From: Dipteris shenzhenensis
Lineage: Eukaryota > Polypodiophyta > Polypodiopsida > Gleicheniales
DNA length: 64,000 bases
Reading direction: 5' to 3' (one strand)
Assembly (NCBI GenBank): GCA_047967505.1
Contig: CM106538.1
Within the stretch, counting starts at the first letter, position 1. Every line of letters starts with the position of its first letter. This document shows, one piece after another, positions 1-11,030 of this stretch. The position numbers were made by a program, and so were the translations under genes. The notes under the pieces are model-generated. The model saw nothing but the letters and a program-made list of their open reading frames with translations, had not been told where the DNA came from and ran no database searches.

Positions 1-470
1 TTTATTTTTTGCACCAAAAGAATCTTCATCTTGATCCATTGGGACTAGTTTTGTACCTAGCATTCGACTATGCTTATAATAAAAAGAAAAAATAAAATTT
101 TGTGATGCAACCATGTACTTCAGTTGCACAGAAGGTTGGACAACCTTACAAAACACTGAACTACATGTCTTCTTATCCCAACCTTTATCCAAAAATTGTG
201 GCATGCATGCCGAACTTGTTGCTTTAACTGTGAACATTGTTTTTGAAACCTTCACTGGAAAGGTATTAAACAAGTCCACAAAAACTGTGAGAGGCATGCA
301 TAAAGAAATTTTTATTATCCTTGTGGCAATATTGGGCCTCAGAGCTTTCTGTACTTCTTTGAAAAGCTTGGCCCTATATGCCTCTGTAACACTAAAATGT
401 GGGTGAGACCAATCCATTGAATTCCATGCCAGAAGATCTTGTTTCCTTAACACACCATGTGTGTTAGCAT
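1..470 (-). CDS. Unrecognised reading frame running off the left edge
   Basis: A minus-strand frame stays open for about 156 codons, from the first ATG at 470-468 to the window edge, so its end is outside. The frame is also open upstream of that ATG to about position 500. It contains stretches such as AWNSMDWSHPHFSVTEAYRA and a Cys-containing segment near QFLDKGWDKKTCSS, with mixed polar and hydrophobic composition like a folded protein. I recognise no family. A plus-strand frame of 97 codons at 113-406 lies antisense to it and is probably a shadow. A neighbouring minus-strand block (511-639) is bounded by AG and GT dinucleotides and could be an upstream exon, but the gap between the blocks (29 bp) is too short for a normal plant intron. 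This may be the 3' part of a decayed gene or a host gene exon. The coding call is moderate, the function unknown. Confidence 0.35.
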
Positions 471-779
471 TGTCCCAGCAACTGATAAAAATGATCAGTA
501 AAAAATATACCTGATTGAGCTAGCTCTGTTGCACATCAACCTTGGTATTGTTGTTCTCCTATCAATCCATGCAAAACATCTATAAATCCCAGAATACAAT
601 TGATGTTTTGCCATGTCTCATACGATGAAGGGTATAAATCTAAAATAAAACAACACAAGAATGTCAATAAGCAAAGAAAGAAAGCTTCATCTTAAAAATC
701 CATACACCTCGTAAAGAAAAAAACCACAATAGAAAAATATACAATTAGGCCTGTGCTGCGGAAGATCATTTGGATAGTC

Positions 780-1140
780 TCACAAGACAAGTTCTTTATG
801 CATGTACACATGCTGAATCAAAACTTCTTTCACCGATATCTTCCCTCTGGTGATTTTAAAATCTTGTACTCTTCCCTTCCATGATGCCAAGAAAATGTTT
901 TTTGTCTGGGGTCTTTTTCTTTTGCTAGGTTGCATGAGCACCCATGCTCCTTTTGAAACACTAAACCTTTCCCAAGTTCCTTCTGTTTTGACTGTACTTG
1001 AATTCTCTACCGAAGAAATAGAAGAAGCAGGTCGACGGGGTAAGGATGTGTGGTATAATTCTGACTTCATAGCATTATCATCCACAGAGCGTCTTCCACA
1101 AGAACGGCCATGGTTTTTATTCACCATGGAGACCTTGTGA
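780..1140 (-). CDS. Possible exon of an unrecognised minus-strand gene
   Basis: A minus-strand frame is open for 150 codons (1232-780). On the minus strand a pyrimidine-rich tract ending in ...TTGTTACAG precedes position ~1140, a plausible splice acceptor. The better-looking protein begins there, with the text KVSMVNKNHGRSCGRRSVDD, and continues through a Ser-rich part to a basic segment (KRKRPQTKN). Upstream of it the frame is hydrophobic and looks like chance. It lies on the same strand as the open frame at 1-470 and could belong to the same gene, but I could not find a phase-consistent splice path joining them. No domain is recognised. An overlapping plus-strand frame at 850-1140 is probably the antisense shadow. 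Confidence 0.25.
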
Positions 1141-1884
1141 ATCTGTAACAATAGCAAAGTAATGTAAACAAGATAACAAATTGAAGTTTTAAGAAAGAGA
1201 AAGTAGGCAGACAGACAGTTGACAAGAAACATCTTACTCTATGCCAAACAAGATCAAGGGAGCAGTTTTGGAAAAGAAGATGCTACTGCACAATGAGGTA
1301 GTGGTGTAGAATGGTAGACCTTTCGAAGGAAAGGCAGCACAACATTTCAAAGTTCAAAGGAAGGTGGAAGCAGGAAGGCCCTTGTCAGATAAAATGTCAG
1401 ACTAGATTCTATCTTCATGTCCAAAGATCTTGTGAGAATAAAAAACCAATCTCCACATTAATGTAGCACGCTTGTACCTACATAAAGTATTGTTTCTTTT
1501 TTCTATTTTCTCTTATTTTCGTGAATTTTCAATGTTATGTTGGCCCTCTATTGATTGGTTGAGAGCTTATTTTTCCAAACCGTAAAAGGCCCCAAAATGA
1601 GCTTCCTTTCTTCCTAATGATAACATGTCACGCCATTTTTTCTAATTTGATTTTTAAAAATCTTACTTTTGGTCTCTTTTAACAATGTGATGTCCTCTTT
1701 TTTTAATGTAATCTAGTTTTAATAACATGTCACGTCATATTTTCTAATTTGATTTTTTTAAGTCTTACTTTTTGACTCAAAGTTTTGTTTTATAGGAGCC
1801 TCTTTTTTTAAAATGCTTTATCCAAAATTATCTCATAAAACGAATTTGGATAGTTCACCAATCCAAAATTAATGAAATAGGTGT

Positions 1885-2480
1885 TCTAACAAGGCACAAA
1901 TAAGTACTAACAAGTACTAATTAGCACCAACAAGTATTAATAAGTACTAATTAGCAGGTTACTGAACTAACAGGCACTAACAAGCACTAATTAGCACCAA
2001 CAAGTATTAACAGGTACTAATTAGCAAGTTAATGAACTAATAGGAACTAACAAGCACTATGTGATAATAAGTGAAAGTAACATGAAATATGTAGCACAAA
2101 CAAGCTCTACCAGGCACCAACAACTTATACGTGGCATTAGCAAGTACTAACAAGCACTAATAAACACTATTAAGCAATAATGGGAACTACAGTGTTGCAC
2201 AATAAACAAGCAGTACTTGAAGCACTAATTAGTACTATCAAGCACACTATCATAGTAACTAGACTAAGCACAACAAGAAATTATTAGCACTAACACGCAA
2301 TGTCTCCTACTAAGTAGCAGTAGCAAGTAGGAATATGCAATAACTAGCATACTTAGCAAGTGCTCTATCAAAATAAGTACCACTAACAAGCAAATGTGGC
2401 ATTAACAAGTAGTATGTCATATGAAGTAGAATGAACAAGCAATATGTAAGTTTAAGAAGCAATATATGGCACCACCAAGC
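1885..2480. repeat. Field of degenerate short repeats (AACAAGCACTAATTAGCA-like)
   Basis: About 600 bp are built from imperfect copies of short words such as ACAAGCACTAATTAGCACC, CAAGTATTAATAAGTACTAA and GAACTAACAGGCACTAAC. They are most regular at 1890-2060 and decay toward 2480. No coding frame is convincing. The left border (about 1860-1890) carries a word (CCAAAATTAATGAAATAGGT) that recurs almost unchanged at 38.57 kb and, inverted, at 45.12 kb. This field may therefore sit against a remnant of the same element family. Confidence 0.7.
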
Positions 2481-2845
2481 ACTATCAACTAGGTGGATCA
2501 AGATGATAAGGATCTTGATACAACACTCACCTGGGGAATATTAAGAAGATGAATAGGGTGTTTTATATAAGACTTTCTCCCTATCCGTTTGTGGCATACA
2601 TCCTTCTTATTGGTGGGTGATATGCGAGTTTGCATTGACCAAAAGGAGAACACCAAGTCCTTCACTTCCACGGTGATGATGCTACTATGTGCTTGCCATA
2701 TGTGCTTGCCATCGGCAAGTGGACAAGGGGAGATTTTCATCCTCCTTTATAAGGATTCTAGATTTGGCTGCATAAAAAATCCTCCTATGAATGTTTAAAC
2801 TCTTAAGTTGCTGTAATGTTTAGATTGGTAGCCCCTTCTATCCCA

Positions 2846-3193
2846 TCATTCACTAACATCATCAACTAGACCTTTTGATTCATCTGATGAATTTGGTCGC
2901 TTCACCATTTCGAGGGTATTGCGAACATCACATAGGAGAGCTGCTTGAACAATAGATTCATCTCTTATTTCTTGTAGATGAGCTACTCTCAGGGTAGGAG
3001 ATGCCTGTAATCTATTCAATATGTCTCTCTTTGCTTCACTTTCCATTCCAGTTTTTTGTTGAGCAAAAAACATTGCCACGTCGTGACAAACTTTTTTCCT
3101 CTTTCTTTCATTAGTAGTGAGATTGAGTCTTGCTTTGTTACATTGTCCTCTTTTTCTTCTTGCTTCATATTCCCTTATAACTGTGCATTGGTC
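2846..3193 (-). CDS. Unrecognised charged reading frame
   Basis: The minus strand is open for about 116 codons between a TGA at 3196-3194 and the stop at 2848-2846. The first in-frame ATG is at 3079, giving 77 codons. The whole frame looks protein-like: a basic N-terminal part (IREYEARRKRGQCNKA, then ERKRKKVCHDV) is followed by a helical, charged part (RDILNRLQASPTLRVAHLQE) and an acidic tail. It may be the last exon of a transposon or host gene whose upstream exons are decayed. Just upstream, past the stop, a short CTHCA-like segment might be a broken metal-binding site. No family is recognised. Confidence 0.3.
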   Translation of the reverse strand, partial: DQCTVIREYEARRKRGQCNKARLNLTTNERKRKKVCHDVAMFFAQQKTGMESEAKRDILNRLQASPTLRVAHLQEIRDESIVQAALLCDVRNTLEMVKRPNSSDESKGLVDDVSE

Positions 3194-3659
3194 TCAAGCA
3201 CAATGGGTGCATGTTGAGGATGTAGGGATGAAGCATCTGCACAAATCATTGTGGCTTCTTGAAATCAAATTCAAGACATGGCTTTACGTGCCCTCCATGT
3301 TAAAGAAAGTATGTTTGAACAATCCAACACAACAACATCTGAGCAATAGGATCACTGAATAGATCTTATAATAATGTGTGTACAAAGAAATAAAACAACT
3401 AAAGAGCATGAGAGAGAGAGTGCGTGTAGGCTACAATTGCTTGAGCTAAACCTACAACCATGTTTCTTGTCTTCAGACAGTTGGTCGAGCAGAGAGCATT
3501 ACCAAAATTGCAAAATCAACACAAACAATAGTGTGTCTTCCATGAACGTAAACAAACCAACATTGTGGAAGGAATTTATTAGAACTGTTTGAATCGATAT
3601 CAGAGAATTTACGGGCAGGTTGGACACAAGATGAGCAACAAACTCACCAAAATTGATAC

Positions 3660-3675
3660 ACAGAGAGAGAGAGAA

Positions 3676-3742
<67 letters not shown>

Positions 3743-3850
3743 CAAAGCACCTTCCTCTTGCATAGGGTGAAAGACAAACAAATAGAATGATGCAAGGAGG
3801 GAGAACGAGAGAGATAGAGAGAGAGTGATAGAGACAGAGACAGAGAGGAG
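3660..3850. repeat. (GA)n microsatellite region
   Basis: Long runs of GA dinucleotides fill 3661-3740, with further GAGA blocks to ~3850. The Ty1/copia homology starts immediately to the right, so the microsatellite marks the position where the 5' part of that retroelement is lost. Serine/leucine-rich frames through this stretch are composition artefacts. Confidence 0.9.
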
Positions 3851-3899
3851 GTTGTGGGGGGGTCAGAAGAATGTCATCTACACGACATGTAATACATTG

Positions 3900-4960
3900 A
3901 ATCCAATTCAAGGGACTAGCATTATCCCTATGAACAATTTCACTTGTAGAAAAGGATTGCTGAACGATGTACTCTATGTTCCAAATCTCAACAAGAACCT
4001 CTTTTAGTAGGTCAAATGATGGAACACAACTATCGAGTCATCTTCGAATGCACTATTAGAGAAAAAATTCGAGGATTTCAACTAGTGGGAAGAGGAGTAA
4101 AGGAAGGACGCTTGTTCAAAATGCTAGCTATAGTACGAGATTTGCATGCCATGTTAGCTCAACTGCAATAGATGCCACTATCCACAAAATGGCACAAGAG
4201 ATATGGTCATATCAATTTTAAGAGCTTGATAGATCGTAGGAATCATAATATGGAAGCTCTATGGAAAATGGGATTCCTAAGCTACAATTTCATGGAAAAG
4301 TTTGCAAAGCATGCTACTTCAGCAAACAAAAGCAAACTAACTCTAGTAGAAGCACCTCTTGAGCAAGAGGTATTCTTGATCTGATACACACAGTGTATGG
4401 GGTTATGCCCAGACCTGCAGCATCGATGGTTCACTTTACTACTTGACTTTCATCGATGACTACAACAGATATTGTTGGGTCTACTTTCTAAAAGAGAAAT
4501 CTGAAGTCTTTTCCAATCTTCAAGAATTCAAAGCCATGGTAGAAAACCATACAATAGAAAGATCAAAGTCATGAGATCAGATAGAGGAGGTGGATACATG
4601 TCTTCAAAATTCATGAATTTTTACAAAAGTCATGACATTCAAAGATAATTCAATTTTGCAGATACTCCTTAGTAGAATGCAAGATCTGAAAGAAAGTTTG
4701 GTACTTTAGCAGACAGTGGCAATGCTTAGTAAGAAGCATCTTTCAAATTAGTATTGGGAAGAAGCAATAGCCACTACAAACTACTTGGTTAATAGGATTC
4801 CGATCAAAATGATTCAAGGTATGACACCTTATGAAGCATTCACTAGACACAAGCCACACATTGGGCATCTTCGCATATTTGGTTGCATAGCATATGCCCA
4901 CATACATGATAATCATTGTAGAGAATTGGATTCAAAGTCACGCAAATGCATCAAGATTGG
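3900..4960 (+). pseudogene. Ty1/copia GAG-pre-integrase and integrase remnant
   Basis: Integrase would join retroelement cDNA to the genome. The first part reads as the GAG-pre-integrase region (LNDVLYVPNLNKNL) and the HHCC zinc site: WHKRYGH supplies the histidines and CKAC (about 4305-4316), in a shifted frame, the cysteines. The catalytic core is recognisable from FIDDYNRYCWVYFLKEKSE (first Asp) near 4450 and VMRSDRGGGY (second Asp) near 4570-4600. The expected region around the catalytic Glu is scrambled. The C-terminal part resumes in a clean frame from 4785 with NRIPIKMIQGMTPYEA and HLRIFGCIAYAH, typical of the copia integrase end. At least three frame changes and several stops show it is dead. 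Confidence 0.88.
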
Positions 4961-5348
4961 CTATAGTGAAGAAAGCAAATCATACAAGTTGTATGATCCC
5001 ATCAGTTGCAAGGTCATTATCTCTAGACATGTAATCTTTGATGAGGAATCTGAATGGAAAACCTCAAACACACAGGAGATAGACGCACTGATTTCACAGT
5101 CATCTATAGAAAAAGATGATAAAGAAGGCCAAGAATTGCTAGAAGCACCCCGAGAAGAAACACAGCAACTCAGACGGTCTACCAGGGAAAGCAGACCATG
5201 GTTGAGATTGACATATGCTAAAAAAGGCAAAGCAATTCACGTTGAAACCACCAACTATGCTCTTATGACTACCATCGTGGCTACAGAAGAGCTAGTGTAC
5301 TTTGAAGATGCAGTTGACAAGCCAGAATGGCAAACTGTCTATGAATGA
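4785..5348 (+). pseudogene. Ty1/copia integrase C-terminus and linker to RT
   Basis: This is the longest surviving frame of the element (187 codons). It starts inside the integrase with the conserved MTPYEAFTRHKP and LRIFGCIAY words, and continues through SRKCIKIGYSEESKSYKLYD and a 'VIISRHVIFDEES' segment. All of these are standard landmarks between integrase and reverse transcriptase in copia polyproteins. The last third is an acidic, low-conservation linker (EKDDKEGQELLEAPREETQQ) as expected. The frame closes at TGA 5346-5348, right before the reverse transcriptase, where an intact element would stay open. Confidence 0.85.
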
Positions 5349-5399
5349 AGAAATGGATGCTTTGTACAAGAATAATACTTAGGAATTATGTGACCTTCC

Positions 5400-6330
5400 A
5401 CCATGAAAGAAGGCCATAGCAAACAAATGGGTAAACAAAGTGAAGTACAATCCATATGGAAGCATTCAAAGATACAAAGCCAAACTAGTTGCAAAAGGAT
5501 TTGCACAGGAATATGGTCAAGATTATGATGAGACTTATGCTCTAGTAGCAAAGATGGATTCCATATGGTTCTTGATATCACTAGTGACACTCAGTAGATG
5601 GAATGTGTACTAGATCGATGCCAAGAATGCATTTCTCAATGTTTACTTAGACGAGGAAGTCTACGTGCAACAACAAGCAAGTTATGTTAAACCAGGAAAG
5701 GAGAACCAGGTTTACCATCTCAAGAAAAGCCTCTATGGCTTAAAGCAAGAACCCAAAAGTTGGTACATAGAATTTGACAAATATTTTGTTGATTTGGGAT
5801 ACATGAAGTCCAATGCAGATCATACTCTCTACTACAAAGTTCAAGGGAAAGACATTACTATTGCACTTTTGTATGTACTAGATGATCTGAGTGGGACAGG
5901 AAGCAAGGATAGCTTCATCAAAAAGTTTGAATAAGACTTATTTACAGAGTTTGACATGAAAGATCTTGGACTTATGCACTATTGTCTTGGAATTGAGTTT
6001 TGGAGTGATTCAAACAACACCTTTATGAGTCAACTCAAATATGTTAACAGTCTTCTGAAGAAGTTTCATATGGTAGATTGCAATATTGCAGCCACTCCCA
6101 TGGAACAAATTTTGAAACTTACAAAAGATTTAGAAAAGTCTACAGTCAATGAAAGGTACTATAGGCAACTCATTGGATCTCTTATATATCTGACTATCAC
6201 ATGGCTAGATATTTATTATGTAGTAAGTTCACTTGCATAGTTTATGGCAAATCCAAAACATGATCGTTGGAATCCAACCAAAAGAGTCTTTAGATACATC
6301 AGAGGTACAAGATAGTTTAGAATAAAATAG
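5400..6330 (+). pseudogene. Ty1/copia reverse transcriptase remnant
   Basis: The reverse transcriptase would copy element RNA into DNA. Diagnostic words appear in order: WVNKVKYNPYGSIQRYKAKL, LVAKGFAQEYGQDYDETYA, DAKNAFLNVYLDEEVYV (first catalytic Asp), then LKKSLYGLKQEPKSWY, and the active-site strand as LYVLDDLSGTGS. The family normally has YVDD there, so this copy has one extra residue (Leu) between Val and the Asp pair. After a stop at 5932-5934 the thumb and connection follow: FDMKDLGLMHYCLGIEF and YRQLIGSLIYLTITWLDI. In-frame stops near 5610, 5932 and 6238 add to the evidence of decay. Confidence 0.9.
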
Positions 6331-6339
6331 ATGAAGTCA

Positions 6340-6830
6340 TCCAAGGTTGCATGGATACTCTGACAGTGACTATGCTAGAGATCATGAGACCAGGAGATAG
6401 ACACAGGGATATGCATTTTTCCTTGGTCAAGGTGCTACATCATGGTTGTCAAACAAGTAGCCAACTATTTCTTTGTCTTCAACTGAAGCCGAATATAGGA
6501 CACTCACTATAGGTGCATGTGAGGCTATATGTATGGCTTAGAAGACTCACATGCACCTATGATAAATCAATGCCAATAACAATATACTGTGATAATCAAT
6601 TGGCTCAAGCATTGGCCAAGAATCCACTATATCACTCTAGGACAAATGCACATTGATATCAGAGAGCACTTCATAGGACAAATGCACATTGATATCAGAG
6701 AGCACTTCATCAGAGAAAGAGTGTTACTTGGTGACATCACACTACAGCATTGTGATAGAAAAGAGAATGTTGTAGACATGTTTACCAAACCACTTGGTAA
6801 AGAGATTTTTGAGAAACACCAATAGGCTCT
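6340..6830 (+). pseudogene. Ty1/copia RNase H remnant with internal duplication
   Basis: RNase H removes the RNA strand after reverse transcription. The words YSDSDYARDHETR, SLSSTEAEYRTLTIGACEA and, at the end, DMFTKPLGKEIFEKH are the usual copia landmarks. The frame is interrupted by stops. A perfect 36 bp tandem duplication (6639-6674 and 6675-6710) repeats 12 residues (GQMHIDIREHFI) just before the FTKPL word, where family members have the segment once. The duplication keeps the frame. Confidence 0.88.
6639..6710 (+). repeat. Perfect 36 bp tandem duplication inside the copia RNase H
   Basis: AGGACAAATGCACATTGATA... occurs twice head-to-tail without mismatch. The identity of the copies in an otherwise heavily mutated element shows that the duplication is more recent than most of the decay. 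Confidence 0.95.
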
Positions 6831-7199
6831 TGGTTTGACGCAGAGGAAGGACATTTCCATTAAAGCGGTGTGATGGAATGTAATGTTCAGTCCTTCTTCG
6901 ACTCCCCAAACTCATCATCTTGAGGGAAGGCCTACTTCATGATGTTATCTTGAGGGAAAGTGTTAAGAGACCATGCTCAACATCATGTGATTACATGTGC
7001 ATAGCACTAACACTTATAGAGTGCTATAAAGGAAATGGTTAAATGCCCTAACCCTAACCCTAAAAGGGTTTGCATATATTCTACATTTTCAACTAAATCT
7101 ATTGTACAATTAGTCATTTGTGGTGTGCTCTCTAGTTGTGCCCTCTCTCCTCATCTCCACTCTTCTCCTCTCCCCTCTTCATATTTTGTTAGATAGTAG

Positions 7200-9090
7200 C
7201 TAAAGCAAAGAAAGAACCTGAAGTTTGACACTTTAGTATCCTACAACATAACACAGTGTTTGGACCTGAAGTACTTGCAAAAAAAGTAGGAGAATGTTTT
7301 GAGGCCAATATTCTTGATCAGTCTATTAAAGACAAAGGTGATAAAAAATTTGAGCTCATCACCAAAAACAATAGCCTTGGGATTGATTTGAACTTTTACA
7401 AAGAATATCTAATGTAAAGCGTTCATGTCTACAATTTTTTGACAAATCAAAAACCCTATCCACCAAAAGTGCCAGGTGTTAAGGGTTAGCTAGGTAGCTA
7501 TAACTAGCTCTAGTCTTAAGTAGTACTCTTAGGTGCTAGTTGTCATAGTCATTATACTTAAATAGGTATTCGGTTATGTGCATGTAACTACTATGCTCGT
7601 GCTATATGAATCTCAGTAGTCTGATGAGATTTTGAGATTGATCAGATTGCCATGATGCTATGTTTAGAAGTTCTATTCTGATCTTTTAATATGATATGAT
7701 AATGGTGAATACAAGGAGATACTTTTTGATATATATCTACTAGTTCTAATGCACTATTGAGTCATTATCTATTCTGACATCTATCTAATGTAGTCTTGAC
7801 TCCGTGTCTAAATACTTGGTGGGAAGTGTTTTTCTGAAGTCTAATATAGAAATATAACCACCTTGAACATGCCTCATGAAACTATTAGGGAAGAGAAGGT
7901 GGAAGCTATCCAAAAAACGCATGGAGAGATTGGTGATTAAAATCCACCCAACAAAAGGTAAAGCTACGAGATCCAATTTTTGTATCTCCATTTAAAGGAA
8001 GGCAAAGCAAGGGGAGAAAAGTTGTGGATCTCCACCCAATAAGAAGGGAAAAAAGAGGTAGTAGGCCCAATGAGGTTGTTTGCTCAGTCATGGGTCACTT
8101 TTGGCATGTAACTTGAGACTTTAATTTGAATTACCACCTTGATTTTTGTTTGTTTTATGTTTTACGATGTATCAAAGTTCAATCATGATACCTATATGAT
8201 GATTGATAATAATTGAATTTCTCATTTTCATTTTTTGTGTTCATTTAGGTTGTGGCCAATTGTGTTTTACCCTAGCCTAGCCTTTTTGTTGTTTGGATTT
8301 TGGAATTTTAAGGATTCAATTTTGAGATATAACTTATAGCCTATAGACTAGAGTCCATTGTCTCCATATAATAATATTTAATGTACAACACTATTTTGTA
8401 ACTTTACTTCTTATATCTTAATACTACAATGCCCTTAAAAGTGGATTCTTCCTTTCTTAATAAGGGTAAGAGAGAAATGAACATTCAAAAAAAGAAAAGA
8501 GGAGCCACATGGGAAAATATTTCTTGCAGTGCCCTTCAAAAATTGAATAAATATTAACTAAAAGGATGACACTTCAAAATGAGATTCCAGGCTACCCTTT
8601 CAAATTTAAGGCTTGACAAGACTCACTTGAGTGTAGAGCTTTGATGATGGACTTGGTCTTCTCTTATAGCCTAGGACATTTAATTGTGATGGCACTTTTA
8701 CACAAGCATGGGGTAGCTTCCATGACTATTTTGTGACTTACTATGGAGTTAGATAGATGACATCCAGCCTAGTGGTTCTAGGTTCCACAATTGAATTGTT
8801 CTCAAGTTTCAATTTGTAGAAAAACTCCCTTTAATATGCAACCATATTTCCACTTTGCCTAAAGCTACCTTAGCCCAATCTAAATCTTATGCATTTTGTC
8901 TGGCTTTTCGCTCTAGCCATCCTTTCACAACTTGTCTTCATTGCCACATTTCTCAATTAGTAATTCATTTTGCATATCACAAAACTGTTTGGTAAGGCCA
9001 TCCTTTTCTATTGTCAAATTGTTAAAAGTTGATGTCATGGACTTGAGCTCCTCTTTGCACTCCTCTCATCCATTTCAATGAGTGTGTCTT
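7200..9090. other. No recognisable gene
   Basis: Short frames exist on both strands, but none resembles a known family. A plus-strand segment at ~7250-7415 (text HNTVFGPEVLAKKVGECFEA) is protein-like for about 50 codons and then stops. It may be a fossil exon of unknown origin. CTCTCTCCTC-rich DNA at 7140-7180 may belong to the copia 3' flank. A mini telomere-like run (CCCTAACCCTAACCCTAAAA) sits at ~7047-7066. The rest is AT-rich without clear repeats. Confidence 0.5.
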
Positions 9091-9639
9091 TTAGTTGTTG
9101 TGCTTCATGATCCTAATGCACTACTTTGCTTCTTGTCTTCTGTGCCTCTCATCCATAGCCAAAGTTTTAGCTTTCTTTGCCTTTTCCTCAGTTTTCGTGG
9201 TTGGTATCTATGCTTGTGATTCCCTTGTGTGGATTCAATGCGGGCGGCCATCACATTTATGCTATATAAAGAACACGGTCAAAAACACAATGGATGTAGA
9301 AGTCATCCTTTGCAGAGAACAGAAGCAAATTCATGGCCACGGTAATGTAGTGTGCATTGCTGAAAATACAATGGACCTCAATACTTCAGTAACAATAGGT
9401 AATGAGTATGAACATGCTCTAGTAATAGGTACCACTACTCAAATGGATGCAACTAGGGATGCTACTAATTTAAGAGCACGAAGTTGCATTGTTCACAACA
9501 GGGGTGTGGTTTTGGGTGCCTCTCTATCTTGCATACATTTCTGTTAAGGGATAATGTAGAGCACCCATCTTTGTATCCACTAGTCTTCAATGCTCCTTCT
9601 CTTCATGCACTAGGATCCATGGATCATACATGCAAAATT

Positions 9640-11030
9640 TTCCAGTCTCAATTGTGGAAACAAGAGATGTGAATGTGTAAGCATCAGCTTGTGGGAAAGC
9701 AATGTTGCAAAGTTGGTCATGTGTCATTGTTGCCCTTAGAAGAACCGCAAGAGATTTTGAGAGTTCTACTGCATGAACATGATGCTAGAAGTAAACTATT
9801 TAAGAAAAAAACTAGGGCTTATAATAGTGTCATGGAATTTGTTTCATTGGAGGCCATGTTGATCAAATGTTCCGTGGGAATGGGGTATATAGAACTTTTG
9901 TGTCCATGGTCATGTGTATCACCGGGTTGGAAATTTGTTGCCTGAGGCTAGGCAAGAGATGCCACATTTTGCACAGTTGTATGTGTATGACACTGATCAT
10001 GAACTAGAACACCGTTTGCATGGGATGCCTCATTTGGATCCAGGAATTTTGGAGTTGTTGAAAGGATGATGTACGAGAGCAATCCATATGCCAATGCAAA
10101 GGTGGCTATCGGGCAAGTGCTGAAAACAAATCCACATACAAATTGGAGGATGGTTATTTGTGAGATCCACTCAACCTCAAGGAAATAGTTGGCTCCTATG
10201 GCTAGCGAGGTTGCTGCAATCATGCCAAGACAAGGGGATGACTTTGATATTGAAAATCGAGACATCAGATTTTTAGCTATAAGGGGTTTGTGTGTAAAAT
10301 ATCTAATTTGCACCTCTCATACATGCCTCTCATGTATGTTCTTTTGTTCCCTCGGGGGGAAGATGGTTGGCATCTATATATCCCATATAGTGATGTTACT
10401 AATCACACACCATTGCACAAGATACGTGGACAGAGTTGTGTCACCCAGAGATAGTACTACGCATACCGTTTGCAAGTGAGATACGATACAAATGCATGTC
10501 TTTTGCATGGGGGTAGATTGCTATAGCAGCAATACATGGTTGATGCCTACAGTAGCATGGAAGAGTCCAGGTTGGTGTGGATACAAAAAAACCAAGCTTC
10601 CCTACATGCTGAAGTCTATCAAGGGTTGATGGACATGGTGAATATAGCCGATGGGACACATACTATGTTGGGCAATGTTGTAGGGAGTAGGGTTGTGTTG
10701 CCGCCTTCTTTTATGAGAGGGCCTTGGTATATGTGCCAGCTATACCAAGATGCAATAGCAATTGTCAAGAAAAGGGCAAAACTAGATTTATTCATTACAT
10801 TCACTTGTAATTCAAAATGGCCTAAAATAACTGTAGCATTGTTGCTCGGACAAACTTTGCAAGACCGGCCAGATTCAATAGCCTATGTGTTTTATCAAAA
10901 GAATAAGGACATGATGTAGTCAATTGCAAAACATAATTTGTCTGGGAAGGTAGCTAGATACGTGGGTGCAATAGAGTTTGAAAAGAGAGGTTTGCCACAC
11001 TCACATTTGTGTGTCTATTGTAGATTTTGT
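9640..11030 (+). pseudogene. Helitron replication protein (Rep) remnant, N-terminal part
   Basis: The plus strand carries the N-terminal 'Helitron helicase-like' region in pieces across three frames. Order: a CKVGHVSLLPL segment and RAYNSVMEFVSL (9710-9850); YHRVGNLLPEARQEMPHFAQ and LYVYDTDHELEHRL (9920-10025); LLFPRGEDGWHLYIPYSDV (10345-10400); YAYRLQVRYDTNACLLHGGR and QQYMVDAYSSMEESRLVWIQ (10460-10580); HAEVYQGLMD, then LFITFTCNSKWPKI (10785-10825); and RGLPHSHLCV at about 10987-11016. The last is the HUH relaxase motif (His-Ser-His) that nicks one DNA strand in rolling-circle transposition. The catalytic Tyr region and the Pif1-type helicase are missing, so the copy is truncated as well as frameshifted. 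Confidence 0.88.

Larger units (their letters stand above)
3890..6870 (+). mobile_element. Decayed Ty1/copia retrotransposon (5' truncated)
   Basis: The plus strand carries, in the copia order, a GAG-pre-integrase segment, integrase, reverse transcriptase and RNase H. Integrase ahead of reverse transcriptase separates Ty1/copia from Ty3/gypsy elements. The gag gene, protease and 5' LTR are absent: homology begins at the edge of a GA microsatellite. Many stops and frameshifts interrupt the frame, so the copy is not functional. A purine-rich stretch near 6840-6850 (GCAGAGGAAGGA) followed by TGATGGAATG could be the polypurine tract and start of a 3' LTR. With no second LTR in the window, the LTR boundary cannot be fixed. 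Confidence 0.9.

Noticed and set aside
113-406. Plus-strand 97-codon frame
   Set aside because: It is antisense to a longer minus-strand frame that is open to the window edge and reads more like a protein.
482-510. A 29 bp intron joining the blocks at 511-639 and 1-481
   Set aside because: GT and AG are present, but 29 bp is below the practical minimum for plant introns, and the upstream block has an in-frame TGA.
9095-9547. 150-codon frame upstream of the Helitron Rep remnant as a separate gene
   Set aside because: The first half is hydrophobic chance sequence. The second half may belong to the poorly conserved front of the Rep gene but shows no landmark.
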